This document shows positions 1-7,011 of a stretch of DNA of 11,584 nt, in pieces; the first letter of the stretch is position 1, and each line of letters opens with the position of its first letter. A model generated the notes under the pieces. The model saw only the letters and a program-made list of their open reading frames with translations. It made no database searches and was not told the origin of the DNA. The translations under genes and the position numbers were made by a program. The stretch lies in the NCBI GenBank assembly GCA_020718315.1, contig DYSK01000065.1, positions 1 to 11,584 of the forward strand, given 5' to 3'. This DNA comes from Draconibacterium orientale. Its GTDB lineage: Bacteria > Bacteroidota > Bacteroidia > Bacteroidales > UBA12170.

Positions 1-96
1 AGTGGATTTGGTTTGGCAGCCTATTGGTCGGGTGGTTTTTCGCAATTGTATTCCTTTTTCACCAAAAAACGTTTAGCTGAAGTAAAAGAAAAATAG
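1..96 (+). CDS. C-terminal end of an unidentified membrane protein (5' partial)
   Basis: Frame 1 is open from the window edge to a TAG at 94-96, giving 31 residues. The stretch begins SGFGLAAYWSGGFSQLYSFF and ends in a basic tail (TKKRLAEVKEK). An aromatic, glycine-rich hydrophobic stretch followed by a charged tail suggests the last transmembrane helix and cytoplasmic end of an integral membrane protein. That is inference from composition, and the family cannot be named from so little sequence. The stop codon is followed directly by the ATG of the acyltransferase (TAGATG), so the two genes are probably co-transcribed and may be translationally coupled. Confidence 0.6.
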   Translation, partial: SGFGLAAYWSGGFSQLYSFFTKKRLAEVKEK

Positions 97-1449
97 ATGG
101 GAATCAATCGTATTGATAAAAAATCGTATATCTACCTTCTTTTGAAACCTTTTGTGGCTTTCTGGCATAATCGCGTTTTTTATAGGCGCATCGTTATTTT
201 AAACAGAGAGCAGATTCCGCAAAACGCACATTTAATTTTTACGGGAAATCATCAAAATGCTTTGATGGATGCTTTGGTTTTTCTTTTTGGGGTAAAAGGA
301 AGGTTAGTTTTTATGGCTCGATCCGACATTTACAAAAAACCACTGATTGCTGCCATATTGTACTTTTTTAGGATGTTGCCTATTTTTCGGATGAAAGACG
401 GCTACAGTGAAGTAAAAAAGAACGATAAGGTATTCCAAAAAACCATCGATGTCATTAAAAGCAAAATCGGTATTGTGATTATGGCCGAAGGAAATCACGG
501 AAGTGAGCGGCGATTGCGCCCATTAAAAAAAGGGTTCGCACGTATTGCCTTTCAAACCGAGGAAGCCAATGATTTTCAATTGAATATGCAGATCGTTCCG
601 GTTGGAATGGATTACTCCGATTATTACAATTTTAGAACGGAGTTGCTCATCAATTTCGGGAAACCCATTCAGGTTTCCGATTTTATTGAAAGTTACAAAG
701 AATCGCCTGCGATTGCCATCAACCAAATAAAAGAAAGATTAGCCGAGTCTTTAATTCCGTTAATGGTTCATATAAAAAGTGTGAACCATTACGATTTGTA
801 CAATGAACTGCGAGAGATTTACAAATTTGAAATGGCTAAAGAAATGGGTTTCCCGTCTGTAAATCAGCCTTTCAAATTACAAGCCGATCAAGAACTGATT
901 CGTCGATTGGAAAAGTTTGAAGAAGAATATCCGGAGCAAATGAGCGGTTTTCAAAACACTGTTTTGCGCTTTCGCGATAATTTATCAGCACAAAAATTGG
1001 ATTATGAAGTTGTGACAAAACCTGCGGTGTCAAAATTCAAACTGCTTACCAAATGGGCGCTTTTATTTGTGGCTTCGCCTGTATTTGCGATTGGCTGGCT
1101 GCTGAATTATTTTCCTTTTGGATTTTCTATTTGGGTCGGAAATAAAATGAGCGACAGGCAATTTCACAGTAGTTTTAAGTTTGCCGTTAGCCTATTTCTC
1201 TATCCAATTTGGCATCTTTTGGGAAGTATTTTTGTTTGGATGCTGCTGGGTGAATGGATTTTTGCTCTTGGATTTTTTGTTGCTATGCCCATTTTGGGAA
1301 TTTTAGCCCGTTGGTATTGGGTTGCTTATACCGATTTCAGAAAACAGTGCCGATGGTTTAGATTGGAAACACAATTATCTACTGATTATCAAACGTTAAA
1401 AACCGATCAAGAACAGATTTTCTCTCAAATGAAAACAGTTATTTCTTAG
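97..1449 (+). CDS. PlsC-like (lyso)phospholipid / glycerol acyltransferase with C-terminal membrane segments
   Basis: This 450-residue protein probably transfers acyl chains to a glycerol-phosphate or lysophospholipid acceptor at the inner membrane. The acyltransferase domain fills about residues 25-200. Motif I is NHQNALMD (51-58), with His52 and Asp58 as the likely catalytic pair; the spacing is HX5D rather than classical HX4D, a form I recall in Bacteroidota members. Motif II lies near 90-102 (FRMLPIFRMKDG), motif III at 131-145 (EGNHGSERRLRPLKK, replacing the usual EGTRS), and motif IV at 167-170 (VPVG). Residues 200-310 are charged and helical. Hydrophobic segments follow at about 316-336, 360-384 and 387-411, so it is longer than the roughly 240-residue PlsC. 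It starts immediately after the upstream stop with no Shine-Dalgarno sequence. The exact acceptor cannot be told; it could act on phospholipid, lipid A-like or aminolipid substrates. Confidence 0.85.
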   Translation: MGINRIDKKSYIYLLLKPFVAFWHNRVFYRRIVILNREQIPQNAHLIFTGNHQNALMDALVFLFGVKGRLVFMARSDIYKKPLIAAILYFFRMLPIFRMKDGYSEVKKNDKVFQKTIDVIKSKIGIVIMAEGNHGSERRLRPLKKGFARIAFQTEEANDFQLNMQIVPVGMDYSDYYNFRTELLINFGKPIQVSDFIESYKESPAIAINQIKERLAESLIPLMVHIKSVNHYDLYNELREIYKFEMAKEMGFPSVNQPFKLQADQELIRRLEKFEEEYPEQMSGFQNTVLRFRDNLSAQKLDYEVVTKPAVSKFKLLTKWALLFVASPVFAIGWLLNYFPFGFSIWVGNKMSDRQFHSSFKFAVSLFLYPIWHLLGSIFVWMLLGEWIFALGFFVAMPILGILARWYWVAYTDFRKQCRWFRLETQLSTDYQTLKTDQEQIFSQMKTVIS

Positions 1450-2036
1450 GAAATATTCTTTTCGAGCAGCACGAAAAGTTCACGGTCTTTTCTTGGTTTT
1501 ATTGAATTGTAGGCTGTTTCGAATATTTTGAAATGAAAATAGGGCGAAAAATAAAGTCGGTATTCTTCTTGGCTTCCACCAAACGGAGGTCCATCGAACG
1601 AAAAGTGATGATTGAAGAACAAACCTACCAATTTGCCATTCGGCAGGAGTAGCTGAGCCGTTTTTTCAACATAAGCTTGTCGCTGACTAGGAAAAATGGA
1701 TGTAAAAAAAGTTTGCTCTACAATTAAATCGTATTTTTTTTCATGAAGAAAAAAATCTTGTTTTAGAATGTTTTCCTTTGGGAATTCAGGAAATCGAGAA
1801 AGAAAACGCTGTATGGCCACTTCGGAAAAATCAAGCACAAAAATATTGCGAAACCCTTGTTTCCATAAGTATTCTGCTTCATACGCATTGCCAGCTCCGG
1901 GAATTAATATACGGAGCGATTTGTCTTTCAACTGATCAAAATATGCCTTTAATGGCGTTGAAACGTAACCAATATCCCAACTCAATCGATTGTTTAAATA
2001 GGTTTGATTCCAATAATCGACCGAAAGTATTTCCAT
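1446..2036 (-). CDS. TPMT-family SAM-dependent methyltransferase
   Basis: This 196-residue cytosolic enzyme belongs to the thiopurine S-methyltransferase-like class I methyltransferases. It has the N-terminal family signature WDIGYVSTPLKAYFDQL (20-36), the SAM-binding motif I LIPGAGNAYEAEYL (44-57), an acidic residue ending strand 2 (VLDFSEVAI, 67-75), the QDFF segment (93-96), and EQTFFTSI (107-114) followed by a PNGKLVGLFF strand (132-141). Family members methylate thiols, selenium or tellurium compounds, or halides; the substrate here is unknown and no drug-related role is implied. The ATG lies 3 bases after the leuS stop, so it is probably translated from the leuS transcript. Its TAA overlaps the TAG of the convergent acyltransferase. 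Length is normal for bacterial members and nothing appears truncated. Confidence 0.85.
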   Translation of the reverse strand: MEILSVDYWNQTYLNNRLSWDIGYVSTPLKAYFDQLKDKSLRILIPGAGNAYEAEYLWKQGFRNIFVLDFSEVAIQRFLSRFPEFPKENILKQDFFLHEKKYDLIVEQTFFTSIFPSQRQAYVEKTAQLLLPNGKLVGLFFNHHFSFDGPPFGGSQEEYRLYFSPYFHFKIFETAYNSIKPRKDRELFVLLEKNIS

Positions 2037-2039
2037 AAT

Positions 2040-4820
2040 CTAAATCACCACATTTACAATGCGATTGGGCACTACAATTACTTTTTTAGGGGGATTTCCC
2101 TGAAGCCATTTTTGTGCTTCTTTGGTCGAAAGAGCGGCAATTTCAACGTCAGCAATGTTCATATCGATTGGCAATTCTATTTTGAAACGCATTTTTCCGT
2201 TGAAGGAAACCGGATATTCAAAGGTGTCTTCCTTGATATAATCTTCAATAAATTCAGGGAATTCAGCCTTGGTAACACTTTCGGTATGTCCTAATTTTTC
2301 CCAAAGTTCTTCGGCAATATGTGGGGCAAAAGAAGAAATTAAAACGGTAAGTGGCTCTAAAACAGCTTTTTTATTGCATTTTAAGTCGAAAAGCTGATTG
2401 GTGCAAATCATAAATTGGCTTACCGAAGTATTGAATGAAAACCGCTCAATATCCTCTTGAATTTTTTTGATGGTTTGATGCAAAATTTTCAATTCTTCCT
2501 TACTTGGCTCGGCTTGGCTTAGCTCAAAAGAATCGTTGGAATGATAAAGTCGCCAGAATTTTTTGATAAATCGAAAAACCCCTTCAATGCCATTGGTATC
2601 CCAGGGTTTATGATTTTCTATCGGGCCTAAGAACATTTCGTACAGACGAAAAGTGTCTGCGCCATATTTTTCAATCAAGTGGTCGGGGTTTTGAACGTTG
2701 TATTTGGATTTCGACATTTTCTCGACTTCCCAACCGCAGTGATATTTAGCATCTTCTAATATAAATTCGGCAGTAGCATATTCTTCGCGCCACCGCTTAA
2801 ATGCTTCTATATCCAAAATATCATTGTGCACTAATTCAATATCAACATGAAGTTTGGTGGTTTCGTATTTCTTAATCAGCCCGTGCGATACAAATGTATT
2901 TGTCCCATTTAAACGGTAAACAAAGCTGCTTCTCCCTTGAATTTTTCCTTGATTAATGAGCTTTTTGAAAGGTTCTTCTTTGACAGTAAGGCCTAGATCG
3001 AACAAAAACATACTCCAAAACCGTGCATACATTAAATGGCCGGTAGCGTGTTCGTCGCCGCCCATATACAAATCTACATTTTCCCAATATTCATTGGCTT
3101 CTTTCGAGAAATATTCTTGTTCGTTGTGTGGATCCATATAGCGATAATAATACGCGCTTGATCCGGCAAAACCGGGCATTGTACTCGTTTCGATTGGAAA
3201 GCCATCTTTGGTTTTCCAATTTTCGGCACGTGCCAAAGGCGGCTCGCCGCTCTCGGTAGGCAAATATTTATCGACCTTCGGTAATTCCAAAGGCAACTCT
3301 TTTTCATCAAAAACATGAGCGATTCCATCCTTAAAATATACCGGAAAAGGCTCTCCCCAATAGCGTTGACGACTAAAAATAGCATCGCGCAAGCGATAAT
3401 TAATTGTACCGTAGCCAAAGCCCAAATCTTGAATATATTTAATCGTCAGCTGAATTGCTTCTTTTACGGTCAATCCATTTAAAAAACCGGAATTAACCAT
3501 AATTCCATCTTTAGAATCGTAAGATTCTGACCATTCTTCCGTGGGATTCATCATTTCTCCAAATTGCGTAACAACCTGAATTATTGGTAAGTTGAAATAC
3601 CGAGCAAAAGCAAAATCGCGGCTATCGTGTCCGGGAACAGCCATAATAGCGCCGGTACCATATCCACTCAACACATAATCGGCCGTCCAAATGGGGATTT
3701 CTGCGCCTGTAATCGGATTAATTCCGTAAGCGCCCGTAAATTTCCCGCTCACTGTTTTTACTTCCGCCATTCGTTCCCGTTCCGAACGGTTTTTCGCCCA
3801 ACGAACATAGGATTCTACTTCGGTTTTTTGTTCGTGACTCGTGATTTTTGACAAATAGTCGTGTTCGGGAGCTAAAACCATAAAAGTGGCTCCAAAAAGC
3901 GTATCCGGACGCGTTGTAAAAACTTCAAGAACTTCCTTAAAACCTTTTATCTTGAAGTTTACCGATGCGCCTTCAGAGCGTCCGATCCAATTACGCTGGG
4001 TTTCTTTTATTGAATCGGTCCATTCCAATTGATTTAATCCATCCAATAAGCGTTGGGCATAGGCCGAAATTCGCAACGACCATTGTTTCATCATACGTTT
4101 TTCGACAGGATGACCGCCTCGTTCGGAGAGGCCGTCTTTAACTTCGTCGTTGGCTAAAACAGTACCCAAAGCCGGACACCAATTCACATTGATATCTGCC
4201 AGATAAGCCAAACGGTAAGCCATCAATATTTCTTGCTTTTTTTTATTCGAAAAATTACGCCAATCTTCAGGCGTAAATGTCAATTCTGTGGAATTGGCCG
4301 CGTTCAGTTCCAAATTACCTTTTCGTTCGAAACGTTCAATCAACAGGGCGATTGTTTCGGCCTTGTTGGTTTCATTATTAAACCAAGAGTTAAAAAGCTG
4401 AATAAACGTCCATTGCGTCCATTTATAGTATTTTGGATCAGAAGTTCTAACTTCTCTGTTCCAATCGAAAGAAAAACCAATTTGATCGAGTTGTTGGCGA
4501 TAGCGAGCAATATTTAGTTCAGTAGTAATGGCTGGGTGTGTTCCTGTTTGAATGGCATATTGTTCGGCAGGCAAGCCGTAAGCATCGTAACCCATTGGAT
4601 GCAATACATTAAATCCTTTGTTTCGCTTAAATCGGGCAAAAATGTCGGAGGCAATATAACCTAAAGGATGACCAACATGTAAACCGGCTCCCGATGGATA
4701 AGGAAACATATCAAGCACATAAAACTTCGGTTTTGTATAATCAATTTCTACTTTATATGTTTTATTTTCAGCCCAGTAGCTGCGCCATTTTTTTTCTATT
4801 TCGTTGTGATTGTATTCCAT
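2040..4820 (-). CDS. leuS: Leucyl-tRNA synthetase
   Basis: Class I aminoacyl-tRNA synthetase that charges tRNA-Leu with leucine, 926 residues from the chosen start. It has FPYPSGAGLHVGH (39-51) with the HIGH-type motif HVGH at 48-51, and KMSKS at 701-705. The CP1 editing domain shows TTRPDTLFG (302-310) and GTGAIMAVPGHDSRD (388-402), whose Asp402 aligns with the editing aspartate. IFSRQRYWGEPFPVYF (481-496) is the catalytic-core segment, and the anticodon-binding and C-terminal domains follow. It is longer than the roughly 860-residue E. coli enzyme because of insertions near 150-205 and 630-695, as in Bacteroidota enzymes. The zinc region keeps only Cys215 (NWCPALGT), with SERGG where a Cys pair is usual. 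A TTG at 4841 would add seven residues (MTVDFYN), but the ATG at 4820 begins MEYNHNEIEKKW, matching the usual N-terminus, so it is preferred. The methyltransferase follows after 3 bases. Confidence 0.97.
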   Translation of the reverse strand: MEYNHNEIEKKWRSYWAENKTYKVEIDYTKPKFYVLDMFPYPSGAGLHVGHPLGYIASDIFARFKRNKGFNVLHPMGYDAYGLPAEQYAIQTGTHPAITTELNIARYRQQLDQIGFSFDWNREVRTSDPKYYKWTQWTFIQLFNSWFNNETNKAETIALLIERFERKGNLELNAANSTELTFTPEDWRNFSNKKKQEILMAYRLAYLADINVNWCPALGTVLANDEVKDGLSERGGHPVEKRMMKQWSLRISAYAQRLLDGLNQLEWTDSIKETQRNWIGRSEGASVNFKIKGFKEVLEVFTTRPDTLFGATFMVLAPEHDYLSKITSHEQKTEVESYVRWAKNRSERERMAEVKTVSGKFTGAYGINPITGAEIPIWTADYVLSGYGTGAIMAVPGHDSRDFAFARYFNLPIIQVVTQFGEMMNPTEEWSESYDSKDGIMVNSGFLNGLTVKEAIQLTIKYIQDLGFGYGTINYRLRDAIFSRQRYWGEPFPVYFKDGIAHVFDEKELPLELPKVDKYLPTESGEPPLARAENWKTKDGFPIETSTMPGFAGSSAYYYRYMDPHNEQEYFSKEANEYWENVDLYMGGDEHATGHLMYARFWSMFLFDLGLTVKEEPFKKLINQGKIQGRSSFVYRLNGTNTFVSHGLIKKYETTKLHVDIELVHNDILDIEAFKRWREEYATAEFILEDAKYHCGWEVEKMSKSKYNVQNPDHLIEKYGADTFRLYEMFLGPIENHKPWDTNGIEGVFRFIKKFWRLYHSNDSFELSQAEPSKEELKILHQTIKKIQEDIERFSFNTSVSQFMICTNQLFDLKCNKKAVLEPLTVLISSFAPHIAEELWEKLGHTESVTKAEFPEFIEDYIKEDTFEYPVSFNGKMRFKIELPIDMNIADVEIAALSTKEAQKWLQGNPPKKVIVVPNRIVNVVI

Positions 4821-4852
4821 GTTATAAAAGTCTACTGTCAAAATTTCAAGCT

Positions 4853-4893
4853 GCGAAAATAGTAATAATCAAGGAAATATATGGCGAAAATAG
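4853..4893. repeat. Pair of 10-bp direct repeats in the leuS leader
   Basis: GCGAAAATAG occurs at 4853-4862 and again at 4884-4893, 31 bases apart, in the 111-base gap between the PHP gene and leuS. Read on the leuS strand, each copy is CTATTTTCGC and contains TATTTTCG, one base from the Bacteroidota -7 element TAnnTTTG. No TTTG stands at the proper distance upstream of either copy, so a promoter cannot be called. The repeat may be chance in AT-rich DNA or a protein-binding pair. Confidence 0.35.
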
Positions 4894-4931
4894 CATTGAA
4901 AACAGTTTGAATTTCGAATGGAGGAATTTGC

Positions 4932-5783
4932 TCAGTCCAAAGTAGAAGAAAACCAGCCAGCGAGCGAAAAATGCCACAGTTCTTTTATTCCTGACATTTT
5001 CAGCAATTCTTTGGTTTCGAAATAAAATCCGGTCAATTCGTTTGGATGATGAGCATCGGTATTCAACATCAGCGGTATCCCCATTTTATCCGCTATTTTG
5101 ACAATCGGAATGGAAGGAAAAAGCTCGTCGCTTCGCCCTTTGTAGAGGCCGCGCGTATTAATTTCCAAGACAAGGTTTTTTTCTTTGATGAAGGAAAGTG
5201 TTTCGAGAACTAAATTTTGATACCAATCTTCTTGCTGAGTGAAAAGGCGGTTTTTATTGTGCATCTTAATTTTATCGAGATGGCCAATAATTTCAGGTGT
5301 TTGTGTTTCAATCATTCGATTTGTTTGCTGATAAAAAGCCGTAACGGCTTGACGAATATCACCTCCAAAGACTTCCGCTAAGCCTTTGTCCCAAGCCGCT
5401 TGTTCTCCACCATCAATAAACCAAAGCTGATTGGAATGCGGATGAGCTACCAAATGAATAGATCCGATGATGTAATCGAGTTGGTGATTTAAACGAAAAA
5501 AATCAAAATCGTAAGATTGCATAGGAATAAAATCGGCTTCTAAAGCCTGATATAAATGGATTTGAGAGGCGTATTTCGTTTTCAGTCGCTCTATTTCGGA
5601 ACAATATTCTAATAATTTCGAATCTGGAATAGAGAACTGATTGGCAAACAAAACCGGAGCATGTCCCGAAAAACCGAGCGCATAGAACCCTTGAGCAATG
5701 GCTTTCTGAACGTAAGTTTCGGGCGCTTCTTGGCCGTCGCAAAAATGGCTGTGAGTGTGGTAATTTGTAAGAATAGATTTCAT
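4932..5783 (-). CDS. PHP-domain phosphoesterase, histidinol-phosphatase (HisJ/HisK) type
   Basis: This 283-residue cytosolic protein is a complete PHP-family metal-dependent phosphatase. The likely reaction is hydrolysis of L-histidinol phosphate in histidine synthesis, although PHP proteins of this type are also found outside his operons. Candidate metal ligands run in the expected order: HTHSHFCDG (9-17; His9, His11, Asp16), GHA (40-42; His41), LEAD (81-84; Glu82), GSIH (107-110; His110), IGHLD (167-171; His168) and NTDAHHP (241-247; Asp243, His245). The N-terminus NYHTHSHFCDG and the ending NTDAHH match HisJ-like rather than DNA-polymerase PHP domains. No other his gene is in view, so the substrate is inferred from family. 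Its ATG is only 19 bases after a terminator-like hairpin that ends the manC transcript, which raises the question of how it is expressed. The next gene, leuS, starts 111 bases after its stop. Confidence 0.85.
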   Translation of the reverse strand: MKSILTNYHTHSHFCDGQEAPETYVQKAIAQGFYALGFSGHAPVLFANQFSIPDSKLLEYCSEIERLKTKYASQIHLYQALEADFIPMQSYDFDFFRLNHQLDYIIGSIHLVAHPHSNQLWFIDGGEQAAWDKGLAEVFGGDIRQAVTAFYQQTNRMIETQTPEIIGHLDKIKMHNKNRLFTQQEDWYQNLVLETLSFIKEKNLVLEINTRGLYKGRSDELFPSIPIVKIADKMGIPLMLNTDAHHPNELTGFYFETKELLKMSGIKELWHFSLAGWFSSTLD

Positions 5784-5787
5784 TGAG

Positions 5788-5830
5788 CAAAAGTTAAAAG
5801 AAACGGCTGAAGCAAAAGAGTCTCAGCCGT
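5788..5830 (-). terminator. Rho-independent terminator after manC, within the PHP gene leader
   Basis: The arms ACGGCTGA (5803-5810) and TCAGCCGT (5823-5830) form a perfect 8-bp GC-rich stem with a 12-base loop. In the minus-strand transcript the hairpin begins 25 bases past the manC stop and is followed by the T-rich tract TTCTTTTAACTTTT, as expected for an intrinsic terminator. The plus-strand side also has a short T-run about 14 bases beyond the stem, so some bidirectional function is possible, but no plus-strand gene approaches it. The hairpin ends 19 bases before the start codon of the PHP phosphatase and could also act as an attenuator. Confidence 0.7.
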
Positions 5831-5855
5831 AATAAACGAATAATTTTTTAATCTC

Positions 5856-6947
5856 TTAAATGAATTGATCTCCTTTTTCGGTTCTCACATCGTTCACAAA
5901 CTGCCTGATATTTTGTTCGTCAGATTTTTTGCAGATCAGAAACACGTTGTCTTCGTCCACTACGATGTAATCGTCGAGTCCCTGCAAAACCACTAGTTTG
6001 TCTCCATTCACGTTGATTACGCAATTCTGTGTGTCGTATGTCATTACGTTTTTACCAACAATGCTGTTTTCGTTTTCGTCTTTTTTGCGAATAGCATAGA
6101 GCGATCCCCAGGTTCCCAAATCGGACCAGCCAAAATCGGACGACAATACATAAACATTTCCGGCTTTTTCCATCACCCCATAATCGATCGAAACATTTCT
6201 ACAAACGGAATAGGCGCTTTCGATAAAGCGTTGTTCTTTTGGTGTGCTGTAAATTCCCATTCCAGCTTTAAAAATATCGTCCACTTCGACAAGGTGAGTT
6301 TCAAACGCTTTTTGAATGCTTTTCAATGACCAAACAAAGATGCCGGCATTCCACAAAAAGTCGCCACTTTGCACAAATTTCTCGGCAATTTTCAATTCCG
6401 GTTTTTCGGTAAATGTTTTTACTTTTTTTATTCGCGTGTCACGTTTATCGCCAATTTTTCGATCAAATTGAATATATCCATAACCCGTATCAGGTCGGCT
6501 GGGTTCGATACCGAGTGTGATTAGCCAATCGTTTTCGGCTGCTGCTTGCATCGCGCTTACGATTACTTCGGTAAAAACAGTTTCTTTTAATATAATGTGG
6601 TCCGACGGCGCAACAACGATGACTGCCTCCGGATTGCGTTCCAAAATTTTATAATTTGCATAAGCAATGCAGGGAGCAGTATTTCTGCGGGCGGGTTCGC
6701 ACAGAATTTGATCATAACTCAAAGCGGGAACTTGTTCTTTGACGAGTTCTTTGTACATTTCGTTTGTAACAATGTAGATATTTTCGACGGGGCAGATTTT
6801 CAAAAAGCGATTCACGGTTTGCTGAATAAGCGTTTCGCCTGTGCCTAAGATATCTATGAATTGTTTTGGTTGAGAGGTTCGGCTCATTGGCCAAAAGCGG
6901 GAGCCAATGCCGCCTGCCATGATAACACAATAATTGTTCTTGTTCAT
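5856..6947 (-). CDS. manC: Mannose-1-phosphate guanylyltransferase (GDP-mannose pyrophosphorylase)
   Basis: Cytosolic nucleotidyltransferase, 363 residues, making GDP-mannose from mannose-1-phosphate and GTP. GDP-mannose feeds mannose, fucose and other GDP-sugar branches of surface polysaccharide and glycoprotein synthesis. The N-terminal signature is MAGGIGSRFWPMSR (10-23) with PKQF (27-30). VVAPSDHII (111-119) carries the metal-binding Asp, and TFTEKPE (178-184) and GDFLWNAGIFVW (195-206) are sugar-binding segments. SIDYGVMEK (253-261) and FGWSDLGTWGSLY (272-284) complete the family pattern. It is the short single-domain form and lacks the C-terminal phosphomannose isomerase domain of bifunctional AlgA-like enzymes. 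The gene has its own promoter immediately upstream and a terminator after it, so it is probably monocistronic, although read-through to the PHP gene is possible. No glycan-synthesis cluster is in view. Confidence 0.95.
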   Translation of the reverse strand: MNKNNYCVIMAGGIGSRFWPMSRTSQPKQFIDILGTGETLIQQTVNRFLKICPVENIYIVTNEMYKELVKEQVPALSYDQILCEPARRNTAPCIAYANYKILERNPEAVIVVAPSDHIILKETVFTEVIVSAMQAAAENDWLITLGIEPSRPDTGYGYIQFDRKIGDKRDTRIKKVKTFTEKPELKIAEKFVQSGDFLWNAGIFVWSLKSIQKAFETHLVEVDDIFKAGMGIYSTPKEQRFIESAYSVCRNVSIDYGVMEKAGNVYVLSSDFGWSDLGTWGSLYAIRKKDENENSIVGKNVMTYDTQNCVINVNGDKLVVLQGLDDYIVVDEDNVFLICKKSDEQNIRQFVNDVRTEKGDQFI

Positions 6948-6966
6948 TTTTTATGATTTATTCATC

Positions 6967-6997
6967 CAAAAATAGGTCTTTTTACCAATATATCAAA
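6967..6997 (-). promoter_or_regulatory. Bacteroidota vegetative-type promoter for manC
   Basis: On the minus strand, TTTG (6997-6994) is followed by exactly 19 bases and then TATTTTTG (6974-6967), a full match to the Bacteroidota consensus TTTG-N19-TAnnTTTG. Transcription would be expected to begin around 6960-6963, giving a leader of roughly 14-16 AT-rich bases before the manC ATG at 6947. The element lies in the 64-base gap after the TPR gene, so manC can be transcribed independently of it. The start point is inferred from the consensus and not shown by the sequence. Confidence 0.75.
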
Positions 6998-7011
6998 AAT
7001 TTAGTTTTCTT

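Noticed and set aside
4821..4841. TTG start extending leuS by seven residues
   Set aside because: The ATG at 4820 gives the usual MEYN...EIEKKW N-terminus, and the extension MTVDFYN has no family support.
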